From: Maribacter antarcticus DSM 21422
GTDB taxonomy: Bacteria > Bacteroidota > Bacteroidia > Flavobacteriales > Flavobacteriaceae
DNA: 64,000 bases
Assembly: GCF_000621125.1 (NCBI RefSeq)
Contig: NZ_KK211214.1
Span: forward strand, 62,001 to 126,000
Direction of reading: 5' to 3'
The notes under the pieces are model-generated. The model saw nothing but the letters and a program-made list of their open reading frames with translations. It was not told the DNA's origin and ran no database searches. Shown one piece after another: positions 8,790-17,581 of the stretch. Numbering within the stretch: the stretch's first letter is position 1; the number at the start of each line of letters is the position of its first letter. Position numbers and translations under genes: made by a program.

Positions 8790-9248
8790 TTAAGCAGCAC
8801 CTTTCATTGCCAAAACAGTTGTAACCCAAACAATTACAGATGAAAAAAAGATGCCTACTGCATTCGCAGCGAAGGCTCTCTTTTTTTCCATTTTAAATAT
8901 ATAACTGGCAATGCTTCCGGCATAAACACCGGTGCCGGGAACCGGAATCATTACAAAGAAAATAAGTCCAATAAAACCATATTTCTTTATTTTCTCACCT
9001 GATCCATCTTTTGCCTTACGAGCAACGTAAATAGCGGATTTCTTGTAGTAATGCCATTTTAGAAGGTATTTATTTATTTTAGTCAAGAAAAAATGCATGA
9101 TTGGAAAAACAAGGACATTGGCAAAAAAACAACCTGCAAAGACCAAATAAATATTTACACCATTCAATAGTCCATAAGGAATCCCAACCTTTGCTTCTCC
9201 AAAAGGAGAAAGGCTCCAAAGCATTGCTATGATTAAATCTAAAGCCAA
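8790..9248 (-). CDS. Small membrane protein of the Sm_multidrug_ex family (PF06695)
   Basis: The protein of about 152 residues has three to four hydrophobic segments and the family signatures WSLSPFGEAKVGIPYG near the N-terminus and PVPGTGVYAGSIAS in the second half. These resemble DedA-like re-entrant motifs. The family is called small multidrug export protein, but the transported substrate is not established. The longest frame starts with TTG at 9248; the first ATG is at 9224, eight codons later, directly before the SPFGEA motif. An upstream start is more consistent with a full first helix. Confidence 0.85.
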   Translation of the reverse strand: MALDLIIAMLWSLSPFGEAKVGIPYGLLNGVNIYLVFAGCFFANVLVFPIMHFFLTKINKYLLKWHYYKKSAIYVARKAKDGSGEKIKKYGFIGLIFFVMIPVPGTGVYAGSIASYIFKMEKKRAFAANAVGIFFSSVIVWVTTVLAMKGAA

Positions 9249-9405
9249 ATTATATTTTAATAATTTGCAAAATTACATTCTTATAATCGATAAACCATTT
9301 ATTAAATCATAAATAATCTCTAAAAGAACGCGTTTCAGATTGCAGATAAAATCACTATTTTCGTTAGGCTTGGAATATATCCCAGCATATATTGACTCCT
9401 GAAAA

Positions 9406-10797
9406 ATGAAAAAAAACGAATCTAGAAGGTCTTTTCTTAAAAAAGCTTCACTTACTACAGCGGCCATTTCGGCATCACCTTTATTATTTGCAACAAGCCG
9501 AGAGGAGAAACTACCCCTAATAAGGTCATATTCCAATCGGTCTTATGCTGCGAACGACCATATAAATTTAGCCCTTATTGGCTCTGGTATTCAAGGAATC
9601 TATGACACTACTACTGCATTAGGTGTAACCGGAGTGCAACTAGTAGCCGCTTGCGATTTGTATGATGGCCGATTAGACCGAGCAAAGGAATTATGGGGAG
9701 ATTCGATTTTTGTGACACGCGACTACAGAAAAATACTACAACGTAAAGATATTGATGCAGTCATCATTGCTACTCCAGACCATTGGCATCAAAAAATTGT
9801 AATTGAAGCTTTAAAAGCTGGCAAACATGTGTACTGTGAAAAGCCCATGGTGCAAAAACACGAGGAAGGTGAAGCAATCATTAATGCTCAAAAGGAAAGT
9901 GGTAAAATATGTCAAGTAGGAAGTCAGGGAATGTCTTCTTTAGGTAATGAAAAAGCCAAACAGTTATATGAAGATGGCGCTATTGGAGATATAGTGATGC
10001 TGGATATGTATAATGACCGATATTCTGCCGAAGGAGCTTGGCAGTATCCCATTCCACCAGATGCTGATTCAAGTACCATAGATTTTGACACCTTTTTGGG
10101 CACGGCTCCTAAGGTCCCTTACGAACTCAAACGCTTTTTTAGGTGGAGAAACTATCAAGATTACGGAACCGGTGTAGCAGGTGATTTATTTGTACATGCC
10201 TTTTCAACGTTAAATCATGTTCTAAGCTCACACGGTCCTAATAGAGCATTTGCTACAGGAGGTCTTAGATACTGGAAAGATGGCCGTGACGTACCAGATG
10301 TTACCATAACGTTGTATGATTATCCTAAAACGGAAACCCATGCCGCTTTCAATGCTGCTTTTCGAATTAACTTCATCGCTGGGAATGGTGGCGGTGGCGG
10401 ATTTAAATTGATAGGTACGGAGGGAGAAATGGAAGTTGGTCAGAACCAAGTAACTTTAAAACGGTCAAAATTAGGTGGGGGGCCAGGCGGTTATTCTTTA
10501 ATTGCCTATACGAAAGAAACCCAGCAAAAGATAAAGGACGACTACACTAAGAATGAATTATCATCTAGAGTACAATCGTTGAATACTGGAACTACAACTT
10601 GGCAAGCTCCTAGTGACTATAAAGGAGGTCATTACGATCATTTCAACAATTTTTTTACCGCTATTCGCGAAGAAGGTAGCATAGTGCAAAACCCAACTTT
10701 TGGCTTAAGAGCTGCTGGTGCAGCCCTATTAGCTAATGAAAGTTATTATAAAAAACAACCTGTAGACTGGGACCCAACAAATATGAAATTATTGTAG
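9406..10797 (+). CDS. Tat-exported Gfo/Idh/MocA-family oxidoreductase
   Basis: The 463-residue protein begins with a twin-arginine signal (SRRSFLKKASL and a hydrophobic run), so it should be exported folded to the periplasm with its nicotinamide cofactor bound. The Rossmann part has LALIGSGIQGIYDTT, and the EKP motif occurs as HVYCEKPM. The C-terminal half is the Gfo/Idh substrate-binding domain. Family members act on sugars or related polyols, oxidising or using NAD as a bound catalyst. It stands alone, converging with the stress-protein gene with only 3 bases between stops, so its substrate cannot be deduced. Confidence 0.88.
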   Translation: MKKNESRRSFLKKASLTTAAISASPLLFATSREEKLPLIRSYSNRSYAANDHINLALIGSGIQGIYDTTTALGVTGVQLVAACDLYDGRLDRAKELWGDSIFVTRDYRKILQRKDIDAVIIATPDHWHQKIVIEALKAGKHVYCEKPMVQKHEEGEAIINAQKESGKICQVGSQGMSSLGNEKAKQLYEDGAIGDIVMLDMYNDRYSAEGAWQYPIPPDADSSTIDFDTFLGTAPKVPYELKRFFRWRNYQDYGTGVAGDLFVHAFSTLNHVLSSHGPNRAFATGGLRYWKDGRDVPDVTITLYDYPKTETHAAFNAAFRINFIAGNGGGGGFKLIGTEGEMEVGQNQVTLKRSKLGGGPGGYSLIAYTKETQQKIKDDYTKNELSSRVQSLNTGTTTWQAPSDYKGGHYDHFNNFFTAIREEGSIVQNPTFGLRAAGAALLANESYYKKQPVDWDPTNMKLL

Positions 10798-10800
10798 TGC

Positions 10801-11622
10801 CTATATCTTAAAAGTGACCACGGGTAATGTGGAGTGGTTGGCGACATCCTCGCCAATACTGCCCAAAAAGAAATGGGAAATTCCTTTGCGGCCGTGAGTA
10901 GGGATTCCAATTATATCTGCATGGCTCTCCATGGCAAAATTTATCACACCGCTTTCAACGGAGTAATCGTTGTAAATAGCAACTAGCAGGTCAAAGCCAA
11001 CCGTATCACAAAAGGCAACTATTTTTTCTTGAATTTCCTTGGTGCTCAAAAACGCATCGCCAGGTGTATTTACATATACCAATCTCAGTTCTGCTGCAAA
11101 GATTTCAGCTATATATTTAGCCTGCTTAAAAGTATGAAAATTCTCCTCTTTAAGATCACAGGCGAATACCATTTGCTGCGGTTCAAAATCATCGGTATCG
11201 TCTTTGATAACCAGCACGGGTATATCGGAATGTCGCACTACTTTTTGCGTATTGGAACCAACAAATATTTCTTTAAGTCCTTCGCTGCCGTGGCTACCCA
11301 TAACGATTAAGTCAGCCTTATTTTCTTTGGCTACCGTGCTTATTTCGCTAAAGACCTTAAAATGTTTTATTATTGGGACAATTTCAACACCCTCTAGATA
11401 AGGTTTGTCCAGAAACGCTGCTAATCGCTTCTCGGCAAGCCGTATTAAAAAAACGGTATGCTGCATTTGAGCCCCTTCATTCGAAGAAATTAACGCTTCA
11501 TTTAATTCCAGCATATGTAAGGCATATAACTTAGCCTTATGCTTTTTGGCTATTGATGCCGCTACTTTGAATGCATATTCTGATTGAGTTGAAAAATCAA
11601 TAGGTACTACAATATTTTTCAT
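10801..11622 (-). CDS. Tandem universal stress protein (two UspA domains)
   Basis: The 273-residue protein contains two UspA folds. The first (about 1-145) begins MKNIVVPIDFSTQSEYAF and ends with the nucleotide-loop motif VMGSHGSEGLKEIFVGSNTQ. The second (about 150-273) ends with PTHGRKGISHFFLGSIGEDV. Both keep the G-2x-G-9x-G(S/T)-type ATP-binding loop. It lies 28 bases downstream of hemN on the same strand, and tandem Usp genes of this kind are typically induced when oxygen is low. The FNR-type site before hemN probably controls it too. Confidence 0.92.
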   Translation of the reverse strand: MKNIVVPIDFSTQSEYAFKVAASIAKKHKAKLYALHMLELNEALISSNEGAQMQHTVFLIRLAEKRLAAFLDKPYLEGVEIVPIIKHFKVFSEISTVAKENKADLIVMGSHGSEGLKEIFVGSNTQKVVRHSDIPVLVIKDDTDDFEPQQMVFACDLKEENFHTFKQAKYIAEIFAAELRLVYVNTPGDAFLSTKEIQEKIVAFCDTVGFDLLVAIYNDYSVESGVINFAMESHADIIGIPTHGRKGISHFFLGSIGEDVANHSTLPVVTFKI

Positions 11623-11650
11623 ATCAGTGATTTTAATGGTTTATATTGGC

Positions 11651-13006
11651 TTAGACCGTGATGGAAAACAATCTTGTATTGGGGACTTTTTCATATAATC
11701 TTACATCAAAGGCCATGTACACATTTCGCACGAAAGGCCTTCTTTTTTGTGTGACTTTGAGTTGCTGTGTATTTATCTCAATTAGACCGTCCTGTCGCAT
11801 CTTATCTAATCGTTGCAGAACAATGGGTACATCAGAAAAAATCATTTGTTCATTAATCCAAGAGGTGTCCATACTACACATAAGATTTAGGATATGCTTA
11901 CGGATGACTTCATCTTCTGGAGAAAGCATATACCTCTTAACTACTGGAATTACGTTATTTTCAACCAAGTGCCTGTATTCTTCTAAACCTTCCACGTTCT
12001 GGGCAAAACCATACCAACTATCGCTAATGCTTGAAGCGCCCAAACCTATCATTAGTTGTGTTTTGGAAGCCGTATATCCCATAAAATTACGATGTAAACG
12101 TCGTTCTTGTGTAAATATAAATAATTCATCAGTTTTTAAGGCAAAATGGTCCATCCCTATTTCCTCATATCCAGGTTGACCGAGCAAAGCCTTTCCTGTT
12201 TCATACTGTTGTCTTTTTAAATCTGCAGCGGGCAAATCAGCATCCTTGTAACTTCGTTGCCCGTTTCCTTTCATCCACGGCACGTGTGCATAACTATAAA
12301 AAGCCAACCGGTCTTGAAGTAAGGTTTTAGTCTCGATTACGTGATTCATGGTTTGGTGGGGTAATCCAAAAATAATATCTTGCTCTGTATAAGTATAGCC
12401 AATTTCACGTGCCCAATCCGCCACTCTTTTTAAATTTTCAAAAGGTTGAATCCTATGGATTGCCTTATGCACCTTTTTATTATAATTCTGCACGCCATAA
12501 CTAACTCTCCTAAAACCTACATCGTACAATACTTGTAAATGTTCTTTGGTTGTATTATTGGGATGCCCCTCAAAGCTAAACTCATGGTTTTCGGCCTTTG
12601 TCGCTTTTTTAAAAATCCCATTAATAAGATTTTTTAAATTCTCGGGACTAAAGAAAGTAGGGGTGCCGCCTCCCAAATGCAGCTCTTTAATAACAGGTTT
12701 TTCGGAAAATAGGGTTACATAAAGCGACCATCTCTTTAATACGGTTGCTATGTATGGCTCCTCTAGCTCGTGTCGTTTTGTGATTCTTTTGTGGCAGCCA
12801 CAAAACGTGCATAAACTTTTACAGTAGGGTAAATGAATATATAGACTTATTCTTTCGGTGCTATTTGATTCAGAAAGGCTTAGTTGAACCGAAGCTTCCC
12901 ATTTTTTGTCTGAGAATGTGTCTATATCCCAATAAGGTGTTGTTGGATAACTAGTATATCTAGGTCCGGAAACATTATATTTTTGGATAAGGCTACACAT
13001 GTTCAT
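11651..13006 (-). CDS. hemN: Oxygen-independent coproporphyrinogen III oxidase
   Basis: A radical-SAM enzyme of about 451 residues converting coproporphyrinogen III to protoporphyrinogen IX without oxygen. The 4Fe-4S motif YCKSLCTFCGC has all four cysteines (CxxxCxxCxC) that distinguish HemN from HemW, and the N-terminus has the diagnostic GPRYTSYPTTPYW. GGGTPTFF and the later HemN C-terminal domain are present. The longest frame opens with TTG at 13021, but the ATG at 13006 (or 13000) is preferred because the likely promoter puts the transcript start near 13015. It is followed by the tandem universal stress protein gene. Confidence 0.95.
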   Translation of the reverse strand: MNMCSLIQKYNVSGPRYTSYPTTPYWDIDTFSDKKWEASVQLSLSESNSTERISLYIHLPYCKSLCTFCGCHKRITKRHELEEPYIATVLKRWSLYVTLFSEKPVIKELHLGGGTPTFFSPENLKNLINGIFKKATKAENHEFSFEGHPNNTTKEHLQVLYDVGFRRVSYGVQNYNKKVHKAIHRIQPFENLKRVADWAREIGYTYTEQDIIFGLPHQTMNHVIETKTLLQDRLAFYSYAHVPWMKGNGQRSYKDADLPAADLKRQQYETGKALLGQPGYEEIGMDHFALKTDELFIFTQERRLHRNFMGYTASKTQLMIGLGASSISDSWYGFAQNVEGLEEYRHLVENNVIPVVKRYMLSPEDEVIRKHILNLMCSMDTSWINEQMIFSDVPIVLQRLDKMRQDGLIEINTQQLKVTQKRRPFVRNVYMAFDVRLYEKVPNTRLFSITV

Positions 13007-13018
13007 TACACTTTGATA

Positions 13019-13026
13019 CAAAAGTA
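13019..13026 (-). promoter_or_regulatory. -7 promoter element of hemN
   Basis: TACTTTTG on the minus strand matches TAnnTTTG exactly. It predicts a transcript start near 13015, 9 to 15 bases before the ATG candidates. Confidence 0.6.
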
Positions 13027-13047
13027 AGGCCTCGATACGTTTTATAA

Positions 13048-13063
13048 TATGACAATTGTCATA
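13048..13063. promoter_or_regulatory. FNR/CRP-type operator upstream of hemN
   Basis: TATGACAATTGTCATA is a perfect 16-bp palindrome with TGAC half-sites, the kind recognised by CRP/FNR-superfamily regulators. Its centre (13055.5) is about 40-41 bases upstream of the transcript start predicted from the -7 element, the classical class II activator position. No regulator gene of this family is in the window. Confidence 0.65.
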
Positions 13064-13074
13064 CTATAAAAAGA

Positions 13075-13536
13075 CTATATAGAAAAATCGATGTGTCTTG
13101 TTAGGTTTTGTTCTACCGAGATAAATGATTCCACTCCCTTAATTCCTTTGATTGTCAAAATTGAATTCTGGTAAATTTCCCGATAGTGTATGCTATCTTT
13201 CGTGTGCAGTTTTATAAAAACATCATATTTTCCAGTAACATGATGCACCTTAACTACTTCTTTTACCTGCATAAGATGTTGGATTACCTGTTTATAACGG
13301 GTATTTTCGGTAAGATATATGCCTAGGAAAACCGTAAACTTCCATCCCATTACGGCATAATCCAAATTAAGGGTGGCTCCGGTAACTAGTCCCATATCCC
13401 TCATCTTTCGCATTCTCGCATGAACCGTTCCGGGAGAAATAATTAATTTCTTGGCAACTTCGGTATATGGAGTCTGGGCATCTTGCGTAAGTATAGATAA
13501 AATATCAAAATCCACTTGATCTAATTTATTCTTCAC
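13075..13536 (-). CDS. Lrp/AsnC-family transcriptional regulator
   Basis: The 153-residue protein has an N-terminal winged helix (LDQVDFDILSILTQDAQTPYTEVAKKL, recognition helix SPGTVHARMRKMRDMG) and a C-terminal RAM-type ligand domain (VHHVTGKYDVFIKLHT). These regulators sense amino acids and usually bind near their own promoter. It diverges from the TonB receptor/aminotransferase cluster, which starts 520 bases away, making that cluster a plausible target. It is upstream of hemN on the same strand but separated by hemN's own promoter. Confidence 0.93.
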   Translation of the reverse strand: MKNKLDQVDFDILSILTQDAQTPYTEVAKKLIISPGTVHARMRKMRDMGLVTGATLNLDYAVMGWKFTVFLGIYLTENTRYKQVIQHLMQVKEVVKVHHVTGKYDVFIKLHTKDSIHYREIYQNSILTIKGIKGVESFISVEQNLTRHIDFSI

Positions 13537-14057
13537 CTTTTAAAAATTAACCTTTTTGTTTAAACTTTTCAATATATTGATAAACTAATTTGCTTACCTG
13601 TAAATATAATTTAACGTTTTTTAATTTTTAGATATAATTCCGTAATAAACGTCATGTTTTAGTAGAAATAACATAAAATTTTATATTTCAGATTATGATA
13701 ATCATAAAAGTATTTATCACTGCAATATTATCAAATGAATAGATTTTCTAACTAAAAAAACGTGAATTAACCATATCAATAGAAAAACAAAAAAAAGCTA
13801 CCTATTTGATGGGTTTTAGCTTATAAAGCTCATTAAAACCAGTATTTTCCAAAGGTTTCCAGTTTTATTATGTCCATAACTCTTGCTACTATTGTATGTG
13901 CCAAAATTTAGCTTTAAATAGTTGTTTGAAAGCACGAAAGAAGTGTCCGGAACTTTTCTTTTACCATGTCTGCTAAATAACAATCTTCATTGTAATGTGT
14001 TTTATGGATTGTGTGGATATGGGATTTTGAGTATTAACTAACTAACCCTCAAGAATT
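13537..14057. other. Divergent regulatory region, Lrp gene and TonB receptor
   Basis: 520 very AT-rich bases with no plausible gene. Apart from the palindrome at 13693-13707, an imperfect hairpin is visible near 13793-13823 (AAGCTA / TAGCTT ends). I find no clear -7 match before the receptor gene. Confidence 0.4.
13693..13707. promoter_or_regulatory. 15-bp palindrome, candidate Lrp/AsnC operator
   Basis: TTATGAT and ATCATAA flank a single A. The 15-bp AT-rich symmetric form resembles Lrp/AsnC boxes. It lies 157 bases upstream of the regulator start and 350 bases before the divergent receptor gene. Confidence 0.4.
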
Positions 14058-17021
14058 ATGAAGAAATTTTTATTACTATCCTTGTTTGTGATAGGCTCAA
14101 TGACAGCCGTTCGAGCTCAGGATATAAGTATTACTGGAAATATTACCGATGAAACTGGTCCGCTTCCGGGCGTTAACGTTTTAATTAAGGGTACCACTAA
14201 GGGAGTTATTTCTGATTTTGATGGCAACTACTCCATAGATGCCCCAAGTTTAGGAACTCTTGTGTTTTCATACATTGGATATGGAAAGAAAGAAATCAAA
14301 ATTGATGGCAAGACCACTATCAATACCCAACTTGAAGCTTCTGCAGAACAACTCACCGAAACTGTTGTTATAGGTACGAGAGGCCAGGCAAGAACTAAAT
14401 TGAAAACTGCAGCACCTGTTGATGTAATTAGTATTAGCAAGCAGCAGATAAATATGCCACAATTAGACGTTGCACAGATGTTGGTTGCTTCAGCACCTTC
14501 ATTTACGGCAGTGCGTTCTCAGGGTGGTGACCTTAGTTCAGCTGTTTCACCACCTTCGCTAAGGGGTTTGGGTCCAAATCAACTTTTAGTCCTTGTTAAC
14601 GGTAAAAGGCGCCACAGCGGGGCACAATTAATTGGCACGGCAACAGGAGGTACTTCAAATTCGGTAGATATGGATTTCTTAGCTGCCGATGGAATCGATA
14701 GAATAGAAGTCTTAAGGGATGGTGCATCGGCCCAATATGGTTCGGACGCGATTGCTGGGGTAATCAATATAGTTACTAAAAAAGGTACCAACAAGTTTAC
14801 CGCAAATTACTCAACGGGATTTTATACGAACAGTAATCCTGATTTAGGTGATTCAAACATTAGTGAATCCGATCAAGCATTACTTGAAGATACAGACGGC
14901 CTGGATGGAATAACCCATCAACTTGGAGCCAACTATGGTTTATCCTTTGAAAATGGCGGGTACTTTAATGTAACTGGAATGTATCGCCAAAATGAAGCAG
15001 CCATTAGACCGAATATAAGCGGTGCAACCCCTTACGGAAATTCGTATTTAAACAACGAAAGAACAGATACGCAGGGCAATCCTATTATTACCAACCCAGA
15101 GCTACTGGCTGCACAGACTACTGGAGATGCAGCCCTTGCCGCTGAACTTCAGACCGACTCTGGCTTGCTGGCTGCACGAGGTCTTACAGCGAGGGACGTA
15201 TCTACTTTTGCAGGTTTACCTGTAACTATGTTAGGTTCCGTCGGCTATAATTTAGAGCTTCCGCTATCCAAAGATTCTGAAACTAGTTTTTATTCTTTTG
15301 GAGATTTTGGCTATAAAAATACCGATGGATTTGGCTGTTTTTACCGCAGGGCGGCGCAAAATGATCGTTTCAATTATGATTTATACCCTAATGGTTTTAG
15401 ACCTCAAATGATTATTACACAAACCAATATTGGCTTTACTGGCGGTGTTAAAGGGAAACTGGGGGATTGGAACTTTGATTTCAGCAATACCTTTGGAACC
15501 AACAATCAAAGATATGGCCAGTTCAACACGTTTAATGCTAGCTTACAGTCGGAGTCACCTACGGAAATGGATTTAGGTGCTCATAAATTTTCGCAGAATA
15601 CGGTCAACTTTGACCTTTCCAAATTCTATCCAGATGTTTTGTCTGGATTGAATATTGCAATGGGAGCGGAGCTGAGGTTAGAAAATTATATTATAGAACG
15701 AGGGCAACCTGAAAGTTTTGAAGCTGGGGATGCTGGTGTTTTTACAGCAACAGAAGACAATCAAGAACTCATTGGTCCAGACGGTTTTCCTTTGGAAGAT
15801 TTGGGAGGGAATCCAATAGTTGGTAGCGAAGGGAATGCGTTAGTACTGCCTTACGGTGGTGTCAGTTCTTATCCTGTATTGCAATATAGCCCTAATTGCC
15901 AATGTTTTAGAGGATTTGCACCCGAGAACGAAGCAAATCAGTTCCGTTCGGTTACTGGTCTTTATTTGGATTTGGAATTAGATGTTACGGATAAGTGGTT
16001 TGTAAGTGGCGCGGTACGAACAGAACAGTATTCTGATTTCGGTGGCGTCTTCACGGGTAAATTCGCCACCCGGTATTCTATAACCGATAATTTAGCTATA
16101 AGGGGTTCTTTAAGTAATGGCTTTAGGGCGCCTTCTTTACAAGAATTGAATTATTCGCACACGTTTACCTTCTTTGTTGACTTAGAACCTTTTGATGGGA
16201 CGCTTTATCCGAATAATAGTTCTGTTGCCAAAGCTATCGGCATAGACCAACTGCAAGAAGAAAGGTCTATGAATTTCGCTTTGGGTGTTACTACAAAATT
16301 GTTCAATAAATTAGAGCTTAGTATTGACGCCTATCAAATAGATATCAAAGACCGCCTGTTTTCGACCGGCAACTTCAGCGCTACGGATGCTCCTGTGTTA
16401 GAACCCTTAATCGGTTCTGGATTGGCAAGTTTTCGTATCAATGGAGGAGATGTAAGTACGCGAGGGGTCGAAATAGTAGCGAATTATTCTGATCGTGTTG
16501 GTGAGGGTATGTTAAATTTAAACTTTGCTGCAATCTTATCAGAAAGAACCTTTGAAGGGGCCAACGTTCCTGATTTGAATACCGCATTATCCGACCAAGA
16601 CCTTGAAGCCCTTTACATTGATCGTGCCGTAGTAGGTGCATATGAAAAAGGGGTGCCAACTACGAATTTTATAAGCTCTGCAACATATAGCTTGGGTAAA
16701 TGGTCTGGGATGTTAAGAGGTACTTATTTCGGTGAAATTTCAAGAATAGACGATGGTGAAGGAAACCTTACAGATATAAACTTCGGAGGTGCGGGCACTA
16801 GAGGCTTTTCAGATCAAGCTTTTTCAGCACAGTTCACTACGGACCTAGGAATAACGTATGCTGCAACAAAGAACCTATCACTTACTTTAACAGGGCAAAA
16901 TATTTTTAATAATTATCCTGATTTGTATAGATCTGAAGAAAGAGGATTTTACCTGTACGGCAATGGACAACAGGGATCACTTGGAGCTAACTATTTAGTA
17001 AGAGCGACAATAAGCTTCTAA
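14058..17021 (+). CDS. TonB-dependent receptor with N-terminal carboxypeptidase-like domain
   Basis: The 987-residue protein has a signal peptide ending at VRAQ, a carboxypeptidase-regulatory-like domain (about 22-110, GPLPGVNVLIKGTTKG, FDGNYSIDAP), a plug domain (LVLVNGKRRHSG, VLRDGASAQYGSDAIAGVIN) and a barrel ending in RATISF. It is not SusC-type: the plug motifs and lack of a SusD partner point to a classical receptor that imports a substrate alone. A lipoprotein gene, a Tat-exported aminotransferase and a permease follow on the same strand. The substrate may therefore be an amino compound, which is inference. Confidence 0.93.
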   Translation: MKKFLLLSLFVIGSMTAVRAQDISITGNITDETGPLPGVNVLIKGTTKGVISDFDGNYSIDAPSLGTLVFSYIGYGKKEIKIDGKTTINTQLEASAEQLTETVVIGTRGQARTKLKTAAPVDVISISKQQINMPQLDVAQMLVASAPSFTAVRSQGGDLSSAVSPPSLRGLGPNQLLVLVNGKRRHSGAQLIGTATGGTSNSVDMDFLAADGIDRIEVLRDGASAQYGSDAIAGVINIVTKKGTNKFTANYSTGFYTNSNPDLGDSNISESDQALLEDTDGLDGITHQLGANYGLSFENGGYFNVTGMYRQNEAAIRPNISGATPYGNSYLNNERTDTQGNPIITNPELLAAQTTGDAALAAELQTDSGLLAARGLTARDVSTFAGLPVTMLGSVGYNLELPLSKDSETSFYSFGDFGYKNTDGFGCFYRRAAQNDRFNYDLYPNGFRPQMIITQTNIGFTGGVKGKLGDWNFDFSNTFGTNNQRYGQFNTFNASLQSESPTEMDLGAHKFSQNTVNFDLSKFYPDVLSGLNIAMGAELRLENYIIERGQPESFEAGDAGVFTATEDNQELIGPDGFPLEDLGGNPIVGSEGNALVLPYGGVSSYPVLQYSPNCQCFRGFAPENEANQFRSVTGLYLDLELDVTDKWFVSGAVRTEQYSDFGGVFTGKFATRYSITDNLAIRGSLSNGFRAPSLQELNYSHTFTFFVDLEPFDGTLYPNNSSVAKAIGIDQLQEERSMNFALGVTTKLFNKLELSIDAYQIDIKDRLFSTGNFSATDAPVLEPLIGSGLASFRINGGDVSTRGVEIVANYSDRVGEGMLNLNFAAILSERTFEGANVPDLNTALSDQDLEALYIDRAVVGAYEKGVPTTNFISSATYSLGKWSGMLRGTYFGEISRIDDGEGNLTDINFGGAGTRGFSDQAFSAQFTTDLGITYAATKNLSLTLTGQNIFNNYPDLYRSEERGFYLYGNGQQGSLGANYLVRATISF

Positions 17022-17054
17022 AGCATTTAATTGACACCTAAAAATAAAGATATT

Positions 17055-17555
17055 ATGAAGACCTATATAACACGATTATCCTTAATAGCAGTAATGCTAC
17101 TTTTACTCAGCTCCTGTGATTTAGAACGTCTAGAAGCAGAAACAGCTACCGCCTCTGGCGGCGGAACGCTTACAGAATTTACGGCGTATACTATTGATTC
17201 AACAGATCCTGATGGATCAAATGTAAATGGAAGAATTGTTTTTTGGGAAACCAGTCTGGACCAAACACTCGTTCAAATATCTCTGTATAACACCATTCCT
17301 GGTCTTTTGCATCCAGCACTTGTTTTAGAGGGAGCCGCTGGATTAGACGGGTCTATTATGCTTACCCTTGATGAAGTATCCGGGGATACGGGTGAATTAA
17401 GCGAAAGCAAATTCTTTCTTATTAGTGATACTGGATTTTATGACACGATAACCACTATGGACTCTCATATCAGTATTTACTTAAGCCCATCAGATGATAC
17501 GATAGTGGCTACCGGAGATTTAGGTATAAATGCAGAGCCAGTAGATTCAAACTAG
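17055..17555 (+). CDS. Exported lipoprotein following the TonB receptor
   Basis: A 166-residue protein starting at the ATG at 17055, which gives a clean lipoprotein signal ending in LLSSC (Cys21); a longer frame from TTG at 17031 would add eight non-signal residues. After a Gly/Thr-rich linker the body is beta-rich with VNGRIVFWET, VQISLYNTIPG and HISIYLSPSD, somewhat like a CHRD-type domain, but I cannot assign it. It lies 33 bases after the receptor stop and 26 bases before the aminotransferase gene, so it is part of the same operon and may be a surface partner for the receptor. Confidence 0.8.
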   Translation: MKTYITRLSLIAVMLLLLSSCDLERLEAETATASGGGTLTEFTAYTIDSTDPDGSNVNGRIVFWETSLDQTLVQISLYNTIPGLLHPALVLEGAAGLDGSIMLTLDEVSGDTGELSESKFFLISDTGFYDTITTMDSHISIYLSPSDDTIVATGDLGINAEPVDSN

Positions 17556-17581
17556 AAATTTTTAACTTAAATATAGCAAAC

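Noticed and set aside
11658-12179. 173-codon plus-strand frame inside hemN
   Set aside because: Antisense shadow of a strongly conserved hemN reading frame.
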